Source: Streptomyces mobaraensis
Lineage (GTDB): Bacteria; Actinomycetota; Actinomycetes; Streptomycetales; Streptomycetaceae
Assembly: GCF_020099395.1 (NCBI RefSeq)
Contig: NZ_CP083590.1
Location: 5,828,001 to 5,892,000 of the forward strand
Reading direction: 5' to 3'
Length of the DNA stretch: 64,000 bases
Shown here: positions 8,370-17,473 of the stretch, in pieces
Layout: each line of letters starts with the position of its first letter
Position numbering within the stretch: position 1 is the first letter of the stretch
Notes under the pieces: generated by a model
Seen by the model: only the letters and a program-made list of their open reading frames with translations
Databases searched by the model: none
What the model was told of the DNA's origin: nothing
Program-made: the position numbers and the translations under genes

Positions 8370-10294
8370 GCGGTGATCGCTCCTTCGGAGGGTGTCGCTG
8401 GACGGGGCGGGGGGAGGGGGATGCCCCGGCCCCTCCCCCAGAGGGGGGACCCCCATGGCACCGTTTCTTCGGGGGCTGCGCCCCCGGGCCCCGGGGCGGG
8501 GAGCCGGGCTGCGCTCCCGGCTTCCGCGTCGGAGGGGCGGATGGGGCCTCCGGCTTCCGTGTCCGGGTGGCGGGCGGTGTCCTTCGCCTCCGCGCCGGGG
8601 TGGCGGGGCGCGATCCCGGCCCCCGCGTCGGGGTTACGGGCGGAGCCCCTGGCCCCCGCGTCGGCGTTACGGGCGGAGTCCTCGGTCCCCGCGTCGGGGT
8701 CACGGTCGGCGCCCCCGGCCTCCGCCCCGGGCTCGTGGGCGGAGCCCTCCGCCCACGCCGCGCGGGTGGGTTCCGCCGCCGGCGCCCCCGGCGGGATGAA
8801 CGGCAGCCCCGCCGGCACCCCGTCCTCGATCAGGCGCAACAGCGCCTCCGTGTCGGCGTGTTCCTCGATGAGGTCGCCCAGGCGGTCGAGTTGTTCCTCG
8901 CGGAGGGCGGCGAACGACGTGTCCGGGGCGGGGACGAAGCGGCGGCCCGCCTGACCGGCCACGCGGCGGAGGAACGCGCGGCGGAAGCCGTCGCTCTCCA
9001 GGGAGCCGTGCCAGTGGGTGCCCCAGACCGCGCCGACGCGGCAGCCGTCGAGGAACTCCTCGTCGCCGCCGGTCACTTCGGCGACGCCGTGGTGGATCTC
9101 GTACCCGTCGACGTGCTCGCCGAGCGCCTTGCCCACCGGGCGGGCGAGGGTCTTCTCGGCCGCGAAGCGGACCCGGACCGGGAGCAGCCCGAGCCCGTCC
9201 ACGACACCCGCCCGCGACTCGACGTCGTCCTCGATCCGTTCGCCGAGGAGCTGGAAGCCGCCGCAGATGCCGAGGACCGGGCGGCCTTCGGCGGCGCGCC
9301 GGGCGAGCGCGTCGGCGAGGCCGCGTTCGCGGAGCCAGGCGAGGGCGCGGACGGTGCCGCGGGTGCCGGGGACGACGACGAGGTCCGCGTCGGCGAGCTC
9401 CTCCGGGCGGTCCACGAACCGGACGACGACGCCCGGTTCGGCGGCCAGCGCGTCCACGTCCGTGAAGTTGGACATCAGCGGGATCGCGCAGACCGCGACC
9501 CGCAGGACGTCCTCGCCGTGCGGCGGCGCGACGACCGACTCGCGGACCGCGCCGCGCAGCGACACCCGCAGGCCGTCCTCCTCGTCGATGCCGAGGCCGT
9601 GCGCGAACGGCAGCACGCCGAACGTCCGGCGGCCGGTGAGGCCGCGCAGCATCTCCAGGCCCGGCTCCAGGAGCGAGACGTCGCCGCGGAACTTGTTGAC
9701 GACGTAGCCGGCGATCAGCTCCTGGTCCTCGGGGGAGAGGAGCGCGGTCGTCCCGAAGAACGACGCGAAGACGCCGCCGCGGTCGATGTCGCCGACCACC
9801 ACGACCGGCAGCCGGGCGGCCCGGGCGATACCCATGTTGACGATGTCGGTGCGGCGCAGGTTGATCTCGGCGGGGCTGCCGGCGCCCTCGCAGATCACCG
9901 CGTCGTGGGTGCGGCGCAGCTCCGCGAGGCAGTCGGTGACCGTGCCGAACAGCTGCTCCTGGCGGCCGGAGTGATAGCCGCGGGCGCTGAGTTCGCCGAC
10001 CGGCTTGCCCATCAGGACGACCTGGCTGCTGCGGTCGCCGCCGGGCTTGAGGAGCACCGGGTTCATCAGCGCGGTCGGCTCGACGCGGGCCGCCGCGGCC
10101 TGCATGGCCTGGGCGCGGCCGATCTCGGCGCCCTCGCGGGTGACGAACGAGTTCAGCGACATGTTCTGCGCCTTGAAGGGCGCGACTCTGACGCCCTTGC
10201 GGACCAGCCAGCGGCAGATGCCGGCCGTGACCACGCTCTTGCCCGCGTCGGAGGTCGTCCCCGCGACCAGCAGGCCCCCGCCCAACTCAGCCAC
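8366..10294 (-). CDS. cobQ: Cobyric acid synthase with an unusual 115-residue repetitive C-terminal tail
   Basis: Amidates positions b, d, e and g of adenosylcobyrinate a,c-diamide using glutamine and ATP. The core (about 1-500) has P-loop GTTSDAGKS (12-20), [11 protein letters not shown], and a GATase domain with nucleophile Cys in [11 protein letters not shown] (about residue 343) and a TYEIHHG-like His motif (DGYEIHHG). Usual length is about 490-510; this protein is 642. The extra tail (residues 528-642) is seven degenerate 11-residue repeats followed by about 25 residues encoded by a fragment of the dispersed palindromic element. The reading frame stays open and its TGA overlaps the chelatase ATG, so the tail is translated if the gene is. 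GTG start with GAGGAGGAAC upstream; 8-base overlap with cobD. Confidence 0.93.
   Translation of the reverse strand: MAELGGGLLVAGTTSDAGKSVVTAGICRWLVRKGVRVAPFKAQNMSLNSFVTREGAEIGRAQAMQAAAARVEPTALMNPVLLKPGGDRSSQVVLMGKPVGELSARGYHSGRQEQLFGTVTDCLAELRRTHDAVICEGAGSPAEINLRRTDIVNMGIARAARLPVVVVGDIDRGGVFASFFGTTALLSPEDQELIAGYVVNKFRGDVSLLEPGLEMLRGLTGRRTFGVLPFAHGLGIDEEDGLRVSLRGAVRESVVAPPHGEDVLRVAVCAIPLMSNFTDVDALAAEPGVVVRFVDRPEELADADLVVVPGTRGTVRALAWLRERGLADALARRAAEGRPVLGICGGFQLLGERIEDDVESRAGVVDGLGLLPVRVRFAAEKTLARPVGKALGEHVDGYEIHHGVAEVTGGDEEFLDGCRVGAVWGTHWHGSLESDGFRRAFLRRVAGQAGRRFVPAPDTSFAALREEQLDRLGDLIEEHADTEALLRLIEDGVPAGLPFIPPGAPAAEPTRAAWAEGSAHEPGAEAGGADRDPDAGTEDSARNADAGARGSARNPDAGAGIAPRHPGAEAKDTARHPDTEAGGPIRPSDAEAGSAARLPAPGPGGAAPEETVPWGSPLWGRGRGIPLPPPRPATPSEGAITA
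8421..8495. repeat. Dispersed palindromic element, fragment B (inside cobQ)
   Basis: Matches the left part of copy A: a CCCTCCCCCAGAGGGGGGAC hairpin, then CACCGTTTCTT and a GGGGGCTGCGCCCCC hairpin; the central 24-bp palindrome is missing. It is read on the minus strand as the peptide [13 protein letters not shown] near the CobQ C-terminus. Confidence 0.8.
8480..8713 (-). repeat. In-frame 33-bp minisatellite in the cobQ 3' end
   Basis: Seven degenerate copies of an 11-residue unit of the form (S/T)AR(N/H)PDAxAG(x), e.g. [33 protein letters not shown]. It is rich in Ala, Gly, Asp and Arg and probably disordered. Period 33 bp keeps the frame, so copy number can change without breaking coupling to the chelatase gene. 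Confidence 0.85.
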
Positions 10295-11294
10295 TGTTCC
10301 TCCTCGTCATGGATCCCGCTCCGAATCTGCCCACGCGGCGCGCCCGGGAGACCGCCCAGCGGCCGCCGACCGCGACGCCGAGCGCCAGCAGCGACACCCG
10401 TCGCGACAGCCGCACGGCCCGTTCGATGTCGGCCGCCGCCACCGGGCGGAGCTCCGCGCCCAGGACGGGACGGTGCTCGACGCGGCCCGCGTAGGCGAGG
10501 GTGCCGCCGAGGCGGACGCCGAGGGCGCCGGCGAACGCGGCCTCCACCGGGCCGGCGTTGGGGCTCGGATGCCGGGCGGCGTCGCGGCGGGCCACACGCA
10601 GGGCGCGGCGCGGGTCCGGGCCGGCGACGACCGCGAGGGCCGCGGTGAGCCGGGCGCCGGGCCAGCCGACGACGTCGTCGAGCCGCGCGGAGGCCCAGCC
10701 GAAACGGCGGTAGCGCGGCGACTTGTGGCCCACCATGGCGTCCAGTGTGTTGACGGCGCGGAAGCCGACCAGGCCCGGCACCCCGGCGAACGCGCCCCAG
10801 ACGAGGGCGCCGACGACCGCGTCGGAGGTGTTCTCGGCGACGGACTCGACGACGGCGCGGGCGATCTGCCGCGCGTCGAGGGACTGCGGGTCGCGCCCGC
10901 ACAGGTGCGGCAGCCGCTCCCGGGCGACGTCCAGGTCGCCGGCCTCCAGCGCGCCGCCGATGGCCCGGGCCTCCCGGCCGAGCGACGTGCCGCCGAGAAC
11001 GGCCCAGGTGGCGGCGGCGGTCAGCGCGATGTCGGCCTTGCCCGCCGCGCCGGAGCGGCGCGCGGCGCGGGCCAGCAGGGCGGCGGCGGCCACGGCGCCG
11101 CCCGCGCAGACGGCCGTGTGCAGGGCGCCGCGGCCGCGGTGATCGGCCCACAGCCGGCGTTCGACGGCGTGCGCGGCCCGGCCGAAGGCGGCCACGGGGT
11201 GGCCCCGGCGGGGATCGGCGGCCACGAGGTCGGCGAGGAAGCCGAGCGCGGCGCCGCACGCGAAACCGACGGGACGTGGCGTACCCGTACGCAT
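10287..11294 (-). CDS. cobD: Adenosylcobinamide-phosphate synthase CobD/CbiB
   Basis: Integral membrane enzyme that attaches the aminopropanol linker to cobyric acid. 335 residues with [13 protein letters not shown] near the N-terminus, a [17 protein letters not shown] segment and [19 protein letters not shown], all conserved in CobD/CbiB, plus several hydrophobic helices. ATG 11294 is chosen by family alignment; an in-frame GTG at 11381 would begin inside the riboswitch expression platform and adds a non-conserved polar leader. It is the first gene of the cob operon, with a leader of at least 85 bases following the B12 aptamer. The stop overlaps cobQ. Confidence 0.93.
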   Translation of the reverse strand: MRTGTPRPVGFACGAALGFLADLVAADPRRGHPVAAFGRAAHAVERRLWADHRGRGALHTAVCAGGAVAAAALLARAARRSGAAGKADIALTAAATWAVLGGTSLGREARAIGGALEAGDLDVARERLPHLCGRDPQSLDARQIARAVVESVAENTSDAVVGALVWGAFAGVPGLVGFRAVNTLDAMVGHKSPRYRRFGWASARLDDVVGWPGARLTAALAVVAGPDPRRALRVARRDAARHPSPNAGPVEAAFAGALGVRLGGTLAYAGRVEHRPVLGAELRPVAAADIERAVRLSRRVSLLALGVAVGGRWAVSRARRVGRFGAGSMTRRNSG

Positions 11295-11380
11295 CGGCTC
11301 AGACCGCCGTCGCGCCTCGGTGGGGTCGGCGGGAGGCGTCGGGTGATCGGCGGCGGCCGCGCATGTTCTGTGTGTCCTCA

Positions 11381-11545
11381 CTCAGGGTCCGCGCCCTGGT
11401 TCGACGTGACCGGCGACCCAGAGTCTCCTGGCTTCCGGACCGGCCTCGCGGGTGGGCGGGACGTCCGGTGACAGTGGCGGGACCGCGCCGGATTCTCACC
11501 GGCTTCCTCTGTGTGTCGCCGTTTGGCCTCGGCAGTCCACCACGG
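11381..11545 (-). promoter_or_regulatory. Cobalamin riboswitch upstream of the cob operon
   Basis: On the minus strand the conserved core reads CCGGTGAGAATCCGGCGCGG then TCCCGCCACTGT (11470-11509), followed by the B12 box AGCCAGGAGACTCTGGGTC (11415-11433). Both are diagnostic of the AdoCbl aptamer. A hairpin with CAGGG/CCCTG arms (11383-11398) just downstream may be part of the expression platform. No U-tract follows it, so translational control of cobD, passed on through the overlapping genes, is the more likely mode (inference). Confidence 0.92.
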
Positions 11546-11824
11546 CCCGCGAGCGGGCGTCAACTCGCGGTGGGTGGCCCCTGACCCGCCCTTTCACCGT
11601 TTCTTGCGGGGGCCGGCCCCCTCACCCCCGAAACCGCGCTCCGCGCGGTTGTCCTCAAATGCCGGACGGGCTGAAGTGCGAGCCCGGGGGCGCAGTATTC
11701 AGCCTGTCCGGCGTTTGAGGACGAGCGGCGAAGCCGCGAAAGGGGGGTCTGGGGCGCAGCACCAGGAAACGGCGAAGGGGCGGGACAGGGGCAACTCCCC
11801 CGGCCCGCCCCCATGCGTCACGCG
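11546..11824. other. Non-coding stretch between riboswitch and 70-residue gene
   Basis: With the cob leader, 11295-11824 holds no gene. It contains the riboswitch and copy C of the dispersed element; the cob promoter must lie near 11550-11590, but no clear -10/-35 pair was identified. Confidence 0.6.
11585..11790. repeat. Dispersed palindromic element, copy C (diverged)
   Basis: Outer arms at 11592-11603 and 11766-11777; the central arms 11651-11675 and 11697-11722 are imperfect and separated by a 21-base insert, unlike the near-continuous palindromes of copies A and D. It sits downstream of the 70-residue membrane-protein gene (minus strand) and upstream of the cob leader, so it can insulate the two units. 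Confidence 0.85.
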
Positions 11825-12037
11825 TCAGGCGACGATCAGATAGATCCCGTACCCGACAGCCGCCGCGCACACGGCGAACGCCGCATAAGCGCCCGTCCGC
11901 GCCACCGCGGAAGCGGACCGGCCGTCCCGCGACGGCGACGTCCCCACGATCCCGAGCGTGAAGGCCCCCACCAGCCCCACCGTCATCACGAGACTGACGC
12001 CGAAGACCTGCCCGAGAGCTGCCCAGTCGATGTTCAT
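11825..12037 (-). CDS. Small two-helix membrane protein next to PiT transporter
   Basis: 70 residues with two hydrophobic helices (about 9-31 and 50-69) separated by a short polar loop (TSPSRDGRSAS). It begins 10 bases after the phosphate transporter stop and so is almost certainly co-transcribed with it. No known domain was recognised; homologues occupy the same position in other streptomycetes (recollection). A role as a partner or stabiliser of the transporter is inferred from position only. Confidence 0.75.
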   Translation of the reverse strand: MNIDWAALGQVFGVSLVMTVGLVGAFTLGIVGTSPSRDGRSASAVARTGAYAAFAVCAAAVGYGIYLIVA

Positions 12038-12047
12038 GCGAAGGTCC

Positions 12048-13289
12048 TCAGCTGGTCACGGCCACGGCCGGGGCGGCCGGGGCGGGGGTGGGCTCGGGGG
12101 CGGCGGCCACCGGACCCGCCGGCGGCGGGGCGACGGCCTGGAGGGCGGCGGTGACGACGCCGACCGGCTCGGCCGGAACGGCGGACTCCGGCTCACGGAC
12201 GCTGTCCGGCGTCACCGGCTTGCGCCGCGACACCCCCCAGATCGCCCCGCTGACCGCCAGACCGAGCACGGCCACCGCGGCCACGCCCCAGTTCCCCTGG
12301 TCGGCGAGGAGCGCCGCACCCGCCGCGACCAGACCGGCCGCCGGCAGCGTGAGGCACCAGGCGACGACCATGCGGCCGGCGGTCGACCAGCGGACGACGC
12401 CGCCCTTGCGGCCCAGGCCGGCGCCCATGATCGAGCCGGAGCAGACCTGGGTGGTGGAGAGCGCGAAGCCGATGTGCGAGGAGGCGAGGATGACGGTCGC
12501 GGCACCGGTCTGGGCGGCGAAGCCCTGCGCCGGGCGGATGTCGGTGAGGCCCTTGCCGAGCGTCTGGATGATGCGCCAGCCGCCGAGGTAGGTGCCGAGC
12601 GCGATGGCCAGGCCCGCGGAGACGACGACCCACAGCGGCGGGTCGGAGTGCGGGGCGACGACGCCGCCGGTGACCAGCGCGAGCGTGATCACGCCCATGG
12701 TCTTCTGCGCGTCGTTGGTGCCGTGCGCCAGCGAGACGAGGGCGGCGGAGGCGATCTGGCCGGCGCGGTAGCCCTTGGCGGTGTCGGCCTCGTCGCGGTC
12801 GCGCGCCAGGCGGTAGGTGAGCTTGGTCGCGGCCCAGGCGGAGACGCCGGCCACGATCGGGGCGGCCACCGCCGGGATGAGGACCTTCATGACGACCTTG
12901 TCGCCGTTGACCGCGTCGAAGCCGACGGAGGCCACGGTCGCGCCGATCAGGCCGCCGAAGAGGGCGTGCGAGGAGCTGGAGGGCAGGCCGGCCAGCCAGG
13001 TCAGCAGGTTCCAGACGATGGCGCCGACCAGACCGGCGAAGATCACCTCTGGCCGGATTCCGGCGGTCTCGTCGATGATGCCTCCGGAGATCGTCTTGGC
13101 GACCTCCACGGAGAGGAACGCGCCGACGAGGTTGAGCACCGCCGACATCGCCACCGCTGCCTTGGGCTTGAGTGCCCCGGTGGAAATGGTGGTGGCCATC
13201 GCGTTGGCCGTGTCGTGGAAGCCGTTCGTAAAGTCGAACACCAAGGCCGTGACGATCACGATCCCGATGAGAAGCGTGATGTGTTCCAT
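12048..13289 (-). CDS. pit: Low-affinity inorganic phosphate transporter, PiT family
   Basis: 413-residue, about ten-helix H+/metal-phosphate symporter. The N-terminal PiT signature GFHDTANAMATTISTGAL (23-40) and its internal-repeat counterpart SLAHGTNDAQKTMGVITLAL mark the two inverted halves; GLPSSSSHALFGG is another family motif. The last 60 residues are Pro/Ala-rich and cytosolic. ATG 13289; a PHO box lies 49 bases upstream, so PhoR-PhoP control is predicted. From memory, this is the position of pitH2 in S. coelicolor, next to the cob cluster. Confidence 0.94.
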   Translation of the reverse strand: MEHITLLIGIVIVTALVFDFTNGFHDTANAMATTISTGALKPKAAVAMSAVLNLVGAFLSVEVAKTISGGIIDETAGIRPEVIFAGLVGAIVWNLLTWLAGLPSSSSHALFGGLIGATVASVGFDAVNGDKVVMKVLIPAVAAPIVAGVSAWAATKLTYRLARDRDEADTAKGYRAGQIASAALVSLAHGTNDAQKTMGVITLALVTGGVVAPHSDPPLWVVVSAGLAIALGTYLGGWRIIQTLGKGLTDIRPAQGFAAQTGAATVILASSHIGFALSTTQVCSGSIMGAGLGRKGGVVRWSTAGRMVVAWCLTLPAAGLVAAGAALLADQGNWGVAAVAVLGLAVSGAIWGVSRRKPVTPDSVREPESAVPAEPVGVVTAALQAVAPPPAGPVAAAPEPTPAPAAPAVAVTS

Positions 13290-13326
13290 TCACCCAGGCA
13301 ATCAGTCCGGTGGTCAGTACGCCGCG

Positions 13327-13359
13327 ACCGTAGGGACTGTGGGTGAACGGAAGGTGAAC
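13327..13359 (-). promoter_or_regulatory. PHO box (PhoP-binding direct repeats) upstream of pit
   Basis: On the minus strand two strong 11-nt units GTTCACCTTCC (13359-13349) and GTTCACCCACA (13348-13338) are followed by a weaker GTCCCTACGGT (13337-13327). The streptomycete PHO box consensus is direct repeats of G(T/G)TCACC plus four less conserved bases. Location upstream of a phosphate transporter supports function. Confidence 0.85.
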
Positions 13360-13401
13360 TGGGGCGGGATCCATGGTGACGCGAACCGGAGGGGGCCATC
13401 G

Positions 13402-14082
13402 ATGACGGACCGGACGGATGCCGGGACGATCTCCCGGATCAGGGCGGAAGTGCTGGCCACGGCCCGGAGGACGGTCGCGGACGGCCTGGTCGTGGGCACC
13501 TCGGGCAACGTCTCCGCCCGGGTCGGCGACGTGGTCCTCGTCACGCCCAGCGGCGTGCCGTACGACCGGCTCCGGCCGGACGACGTCGTCGCCGTCGGCC
13601 TCGACGGCCGCCCGCTCGCGCCCGGCGGCCTCGCGCCCACCAGCGAGCTCCCCCTCCACCTCGCCGTCTACCGGGCCACCGGCGCGACGGCCGTCGTCCA
13701 TACGCACGCCGTCCACGCCACCGCCGTCTCCACCCTGGTGACGGAGCTGCCGGCGGTCCACTACATGACCGCGGCCCTCGGCGGACCCGTACGGGTCGCC
13801 CCTTACGCCCTCTACGGCAGCGACGAGCTCCCCCGCCACGCGCTCACCGCCCTGCACGGCCGCACCGGCTGCCTCCTGCGCAACCACGGCACCCTCACCC
13901 ACGGGACGAGCCTGGACCAGGCGTACGACCGCACCGCCCAGCTGGAGTGGATGTGCCGCGTCTGGCTCACCGCCTCGGGGGTGCCGGGCCGGACCCCGTC
14001 GCTCCTCGACGCCGGGCAGCTCGCGGAGGCGGGGGAGAAGCTGCGGGGGTACGGGCAGGGACGGGGCGACCGAACTCCGTGA
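13402..14082 (+). CDS. Class II aldolase/adducin-family protein (fuculose-phosphate aldolase-like)
   Basis: 226 residues, zinc-dependent class II aldolase fold. Phosphate-loop motif GTSGNVS at 32-38, catalytic Glu82 (SELPLH), zinc ligands His100 and His102 (HTHAVHAT), and a third His at 162 (RNHGT). Chosen start ATG 13402 has GGAGGGGG upstream; longer frames run through the divergent pit promoter. It is monocistronic, facing away from pit. Substrates of this family range from fuculose-1-phosphate to methylthioribulose-phosphate; nothing nearby decides. Confidence 0.85.
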   Translation: MTDRTDAGTISRIRAEVLATARRTVADGLVVGTSGNVSARVGDVVLVTPSGVPYDRLRPDDVVAVGLDGRPLAPGGLAPTSELPLHLAVYRATGATAVVHTHAVHATAVSTLVTELPAVHYMTAALGGPVRVAPYALYGSDELPRHALTALHGRTGCLLRNHGTLTHGTSLDQAYDRTAQLEWMCRVWLTASGVPGRTPSLLDAGQLAEAGEKLRGYGQGRGDRTP

Positions 14083-14143
14083 TCACCCGACCGCCCGTCC
14101 ACGCCGACTGGCCTCGTCGCACCCCCGTGCGGACACTGGAAGG

Positions 14144-15280
14144 ATGCATCTGGTCCGGACGACGGCGATGACAGCGGCGACCATGATCGGTGCCGGGGCG
14201 GCCGCCCTGGCCGTGGGGCGCTACGCGGGTGACGGCCTGCTGAGAAGCGGCCCGGACCGGCCCCTGCCGGGCGAGCCCCGGCTCACCGTACGGGACGCCG
14301 ACGACGCCACCGTCACCCTGGACCGCACCCCCGCCTCCTGCCGCCCCGGCACCTACGGGCTCACCGGCCGGGGTGTGCGCGCCGTCGTCGGGCCGCCGGT
14401 CGCCGACGTCTCGCACCCGCACGACCGCGTCGTCCGCCGGCTCGAACGCATCGTCCAGGGGGACCTCCGGCCCGGCCTCGGGGTCCGGCTCACCCCGCAG
14501 ATCCACCACGGCGACCCGCGCGAGGCGACGCTCGACTCCGCTCCCGGAGACCTCGAGGACGCCGAGCTCGCCGGCGAAACCGGCCCGCTGCCCGCCTGGT
14601 TCCTGCCCGGCGCCCGCGACACCCACGTCGTCACCGCGCACGGGCTCGGCGCCACCCGCGAACACCCCGCGGCCCTGCTGCCGTTCTGGCGCCGGTCGCG
14701 GCTCCCCGCGCTCGTCCCCGCCCACCGCGGCGACCCCGGAGCCCCCCGGCCCGCCGACGGCCTCGACCGGCTCGGCGCCGCCGAGTGGCGCGACGTCGTC
14801 ACCGCCGTCGAGGAGGCCGTCCGGCGCGGGGCCCGGCACGTGGTGCTGCACGGCTGGTCCACCGGCGCCACCGCGGCCCTCCTGGCTGCCGCCGACCCGA
14901 AGGTCCGGCCGCACGTCGGCGGACTCGTCCTGGACTCGCCGGTGCTCGACTGGGACGCCGCGCTGCACGCCCTCGCCGCGCGCCGGCTCCCCGCCGCCCT
15001 GCGCCCGCTCGCGGTGCACGCCGCCCGCGTGCGGGCCGGACTCGACCAGGGCAGGCTCCGGGCCGCCGCCGACCCCGCCCGGCTGACCGTGCCCGTCCTG
15101 ATCCAGCACAGTCCGGACGACGCCTTCGCGCCCTGGACGCGCTCCCGGGACCTGGCCGCGCACCGTCCGGATCTGGTCACTTTGCGCACCGTCCGCGACG
15201 CCGGCCACGCGGCCCTGTGGAACGCGGACCGGAAGGGCTACGAGGAGTCCCTGAGGCGGTTCCTGACGCCCCTTGTGTAG
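14144..15280 (+). CDS. Alpha/beta hydrolase with N-terminal anchor
   Basis: 378 residues. A hydrophobic N-terminal segment (8-25) suggests a membrane anchor or signal. The catalytic domain starts near residue 155; nucleophile Ser239 in GWSTG, probable acid Asp326 (SPDDAF) and His355 (DAGHAALW) form the triad. Oxyanion-loop candidate THGLGAT-like sequence (TAHGLGAT, 164-171). The N-terminal 130 residues do not resemble a known domain. Substrate unknown; esterase or peptidase are both possible. It follows the aldolase on the same strand after 61 bases, but a shared function is not evident. Confidence 0.8.
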   Translation: MHLVRTTAMTAATMIGAGAAALAVGRYAGDGLLRSGPDRPLPGEPRLTVRDADDATVTLDRTPASCRPGTYGLTGRGVRAVVGPPVADVSHPHDRVVRRLERIVQGDLRPGLGVRLTPQIHHGDPREATLDSAPGDLEDAELAGETGPLPAWFLPGARDTHVVTAHGLGATREHPAALLPFWRRSRLPALVPAHRGDPGAPRPADGLDRLGAAEWRDVVTAVEEAVRRGARHVVLHGWSTGATAALLAAADPKVRPHVGGLVLDSPVLDWDAALHALAARRLPAALRPLAVHAARVRAGLDQGRLRAAADPARLTVPVLIQHSPDDAFAPWTRSRDLAAHRPDLVTLRTVRDAGHAALWNADRKGYEESLRRFLTPLV

Positions 15281-15347
15281 GCGGTCACCGGTCGCCACCA
15301 GGGGGCATGGGTGACTGCATGGTTGATTCCGATTGGGTTTTCGGAGC

Positions 15348-16832
15348 GTGAACGGCAAGACTGCTCCTGTGACGTCCCGTACTCCGCGCGACTCCCGGCT
15401 CAGACTCGTACCCCGGCAGCCGATCGCCGCCGCCCGCAAGGCGGTGGCCGACCGAGGCTCCCGTCCGGCACCCCGGCCGCCCGCCGGCATCCCGGGCCGT
15501 CCGGAACTCGCCCGGCAGGCGAGAGCCGGACTGACCGGCGCCGTCCGCCTGGCCCGCTGGGCGGCGGCCGAGTACGCCCGGGGGGCCGGACCCGGCCCCG
15601 TAGAGGGAGGGGCGGGCGCCGACGGAACCGCCGAGGCCGGTGTGCTCGGGGCGGCGACCGCCGAGCGGGCCGCCGCCGCCCTGGACCTGACACCCCGCCA
15701 GGTGCAGGCCGACTGGGACCGGGCCCGGCTCGCCGGACTGCTCGAACTGCACGGCGGCAGCGCCCGCGCCGGCTGGCGGCTGACCGCCTGGGACCGCGAC
15801 GACAGCGCCGTGCTGCGCGGCTGGGTCGCCCTGTTCGACGCCTGGTCGCTCGCCCACCCCGAACCGGCCGGCACCGACCCGACCGTGGCCGCCGAGGTCG
15901 TCGAGGCGGCCCCCCAACTGCTGTCCGTCATGCACCTGTCGGCCGGGCCCGTGTCCGTCGCCATGCTGCTCGATCTGCTCCGGCAGCGCGTCGCGGAGAT
16001 CCGCGCCGAGCGCTGCGAGATCCCGTACGACGGTCCCGAACCCGTCCCCGCCCGGGCGTCCGTCCCCGCCCCCCGCACCGGGGGCTGCGAGGACACCGGA
16101 CCGCTGACCGACCTGCTCGCCTGGGCGCTCGACGGGCTCGCCTCCGTCGGCGCCCTCGTGGTGCGCGGCGGCACCGGGCCGGAGGCCGAGGCCGTGCTCA
16201 CCCCGCTCGGCAACTGGGCGGTGTGGGTCAAGCTCGAACAGATCTGCGTCGCCGCCCAGAGTCCCGCCGGTAACATCGAACTCTCCGCCGAGGCCATGCT
16301 CCGCGGCTGCGCCGACCTCAGCCCCGGCCCGGCCCGCGCCGAGTACCGCGCCTGGCTCGCCGCCCGCCCGGTGCGCAGCGCCGTCGCCGAACTCCTGGAG
16401 GCGGCCCGGGGCGACGACGCCCTGGTCCGCGGCCTCGCCTTCGAGGCCCTGCGCGCCGTCGGCGCCCCCGCCGAACCCGCCGTCCGGGCCGTCGTCGACG
16501 AGACCATGCTGCGCCCCTACGCCCTGCTGTGGCTCGCCGAGCAGGAGGGGCACGACGCGGAGGAGGCCGCCGAGGTCCTCACCCGCGAGGAGGCGACCTG
16601 GCTGTGGGTGGACACGGCGGCGGCCGTCGCCGACCACGGGGAGAGCCGGCTGCTGGTGCGGCACTTGGAGTCGGCGGTGCAGGGGACTGTGCCGGCGTTG
16701 TTGGCGGAGGTACGGGCGGTGGGGCATCCGCGCACCGTCCAGGTGCTGGTCGCCCTCGCCGCCGCGCATCCGGATCCGGCTCTGGCGAAGGCGGTGCGCC
16801 GGGCGGCGTTCCAGGTGCATCGCGGGGGGTGA
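15348..16832 (+). CDS. Unknown conserved protein, helical, possible winged-helix and HEAT-like parts
   Basis: 494 residues with no domain I can name. The N-terminal 30 residues are basic. Residues about 80-160 have the spacing of a winged-helix unit (AAALDLTPRQVQADWDRARL, then a beta-hairpin RAGWRLTAWD). A similar pattern recurs around 235-300 (LTPLGNWAVW). The C-terminal 150 residues are short Ala/Leu-rich helix pairs resembling HEAT-type repeats. GTG 15348 is proposed; TTG 15333 and GTG 15369 are alternatives in the same frame and none has a convincing ribosome site. It ends convergently with the VOC gene, separated by palindromic copy D. Confidence 0.65.
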   Translation: MNGKTAPVTSRTPRDSRLRLVPRQPIAAARKAVADRGSRPAPRPPAGIPGRPELARQARAGLTGAVRLARWAAAEYARGAGPGPVEGGAGADGTAEAGVLGAATAERAAAALDLTPRQVQADWDRARLAGLLELHGGSARAGWRLTAWDRDDSAVLRGWVALFDAWSLAHPEPAGTDPTVAAEVVEAAPQLLSVMHLSAGPVSVAMLLDLLRQRVAEIRAERCEIPYDGPEPVPARASVPAPRTGGCEDTGPLTDLLAWALDGLASVGALVVRGGTGPEAEAVLTPLGNWAVWVKLEQICVAAQSPAGNIELSAEAMLRGCADLSPGPARAEYRAWLAARPVRSAVAELLEAARGDDALVRGLAFEALRAVGAPAEPAVRAVVDETMLRPYALLWLAEQEGHDAEEAAEVLTREEATWLWVDTAAAVADHGESRLLVRHLESAVQGTVPALLAEVRAVGHPRTVQVLVALAAAHPDPALAKAVRRAAFQVHRGG

Positions 16833-16842
16833 GCCCCTGTCC

Positions 16843-16996
16843 CGCCCCTTCGCCGTTTCCTGGGGGCAAGCCCCCAGACCCCCTTGTCCTCAATCGCCGG
16901 ACGGGCTGAAATCAGCCCGTCCGGCGTTTGAGGACAGCGCCCGAAGGGCGCTTCGGGGGTGCGGGGGCTCGCCCCCGCAAGAAACGGTGAAAGGGC
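16843..16996. repeat. Dispersed palindromic element, copy D
   Basis: 24-bp arms 16886-16909 and 16912-16935 (one mismatch) around a 2-base spacer, flanked by GGGGGC-type hairpins and outer GTTTCC / GAAACGG arms. It sits between convergent genes (unknown protein and VOC protein) and probably terminates both. Confidence 0.9.
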
Positions 16997-17020
16997 GGGA
17001 CCGGGGCACCCCCCCCGGCC

Positions 17021-17446
17021 TCAGCCGGCCACCTCCGGCCCCGACGGCGCATACGTCCCGAACGTCCAGAGGTTCCCCTCCAGATCCCGCGCCAGATAAT
17101 CCCGCGCCCCGTACACCTGATCCGCCGGCGGAGCCAGAACCTCCGCCCCCTGCCGCCGAGCCCGCTCGCAGTGCGCATCCACATCGTCCACGACGACGTA
17201 GATCCCGGCGGGCCCCGCATCGGCCATCGCCTCGGCGAAGGGCCCGCCCCGCCCGGCGGACCCGATCATCACCATGCCGTTGCCGTGGACGAGCTCCGCG
17301 TGCAGCACGGTCCCGTCCTCACTCTCGTACAGCGCGGACCGCACGAAGCCGAACGCCGTGGTCAGCTGGGTGAGGGCCGCCTTGGCGTCGCGGTAGAGGA
17401 GGGCCGGGGTGACGGTGGGACGGATGGTGTGGCTGAGGTCGGACAT
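17021..17446 (-). CDS. VOC-superfamily protein (PhnB/glyoxalase-like)
   Basis: 141 residues with two beta-alpha-beta-beta-beta modules. Segments typical of the PhnB-like branch: PALLYRDAKAALTQLTTAFG near the start, GIYVVVDDVDAHCERA in the middle and the closing YLARDLEGNLWTFGTY with the conserved Glu. Proteins of this branch are often annotated as glyoxalase or bleomycin-resistance-like, but the enzymatic role is rarely known. ATG 17446; separated by only 27 bases from the metallopeptidase gene upstream on the same strand, so co-transcription is likely. Confidence 0.85.
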   Translation of the reverse strand: MSDLSHTIRPTVTPALLYRDAKAALTQLTTAFGFVRSALYESEDGTVLHAELVHGNGMVMIGSAGRGGPFAEAMADAGPAGIYVVVDDVDAHCERARRQGAEVLAPPADQVYGARDYLARDLEGNLWTFGTYAPSGPEVAG

Positions 17447-17473
17447 GGCGCTGCTCCTCCGTGTGGGGCCCGG

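Noticed and set aside
11295..11381. Longer CobD starting at GTG 11381
   Set aside because: It would start within the riboswitch expression platform; the extra residues are not CobD-like.
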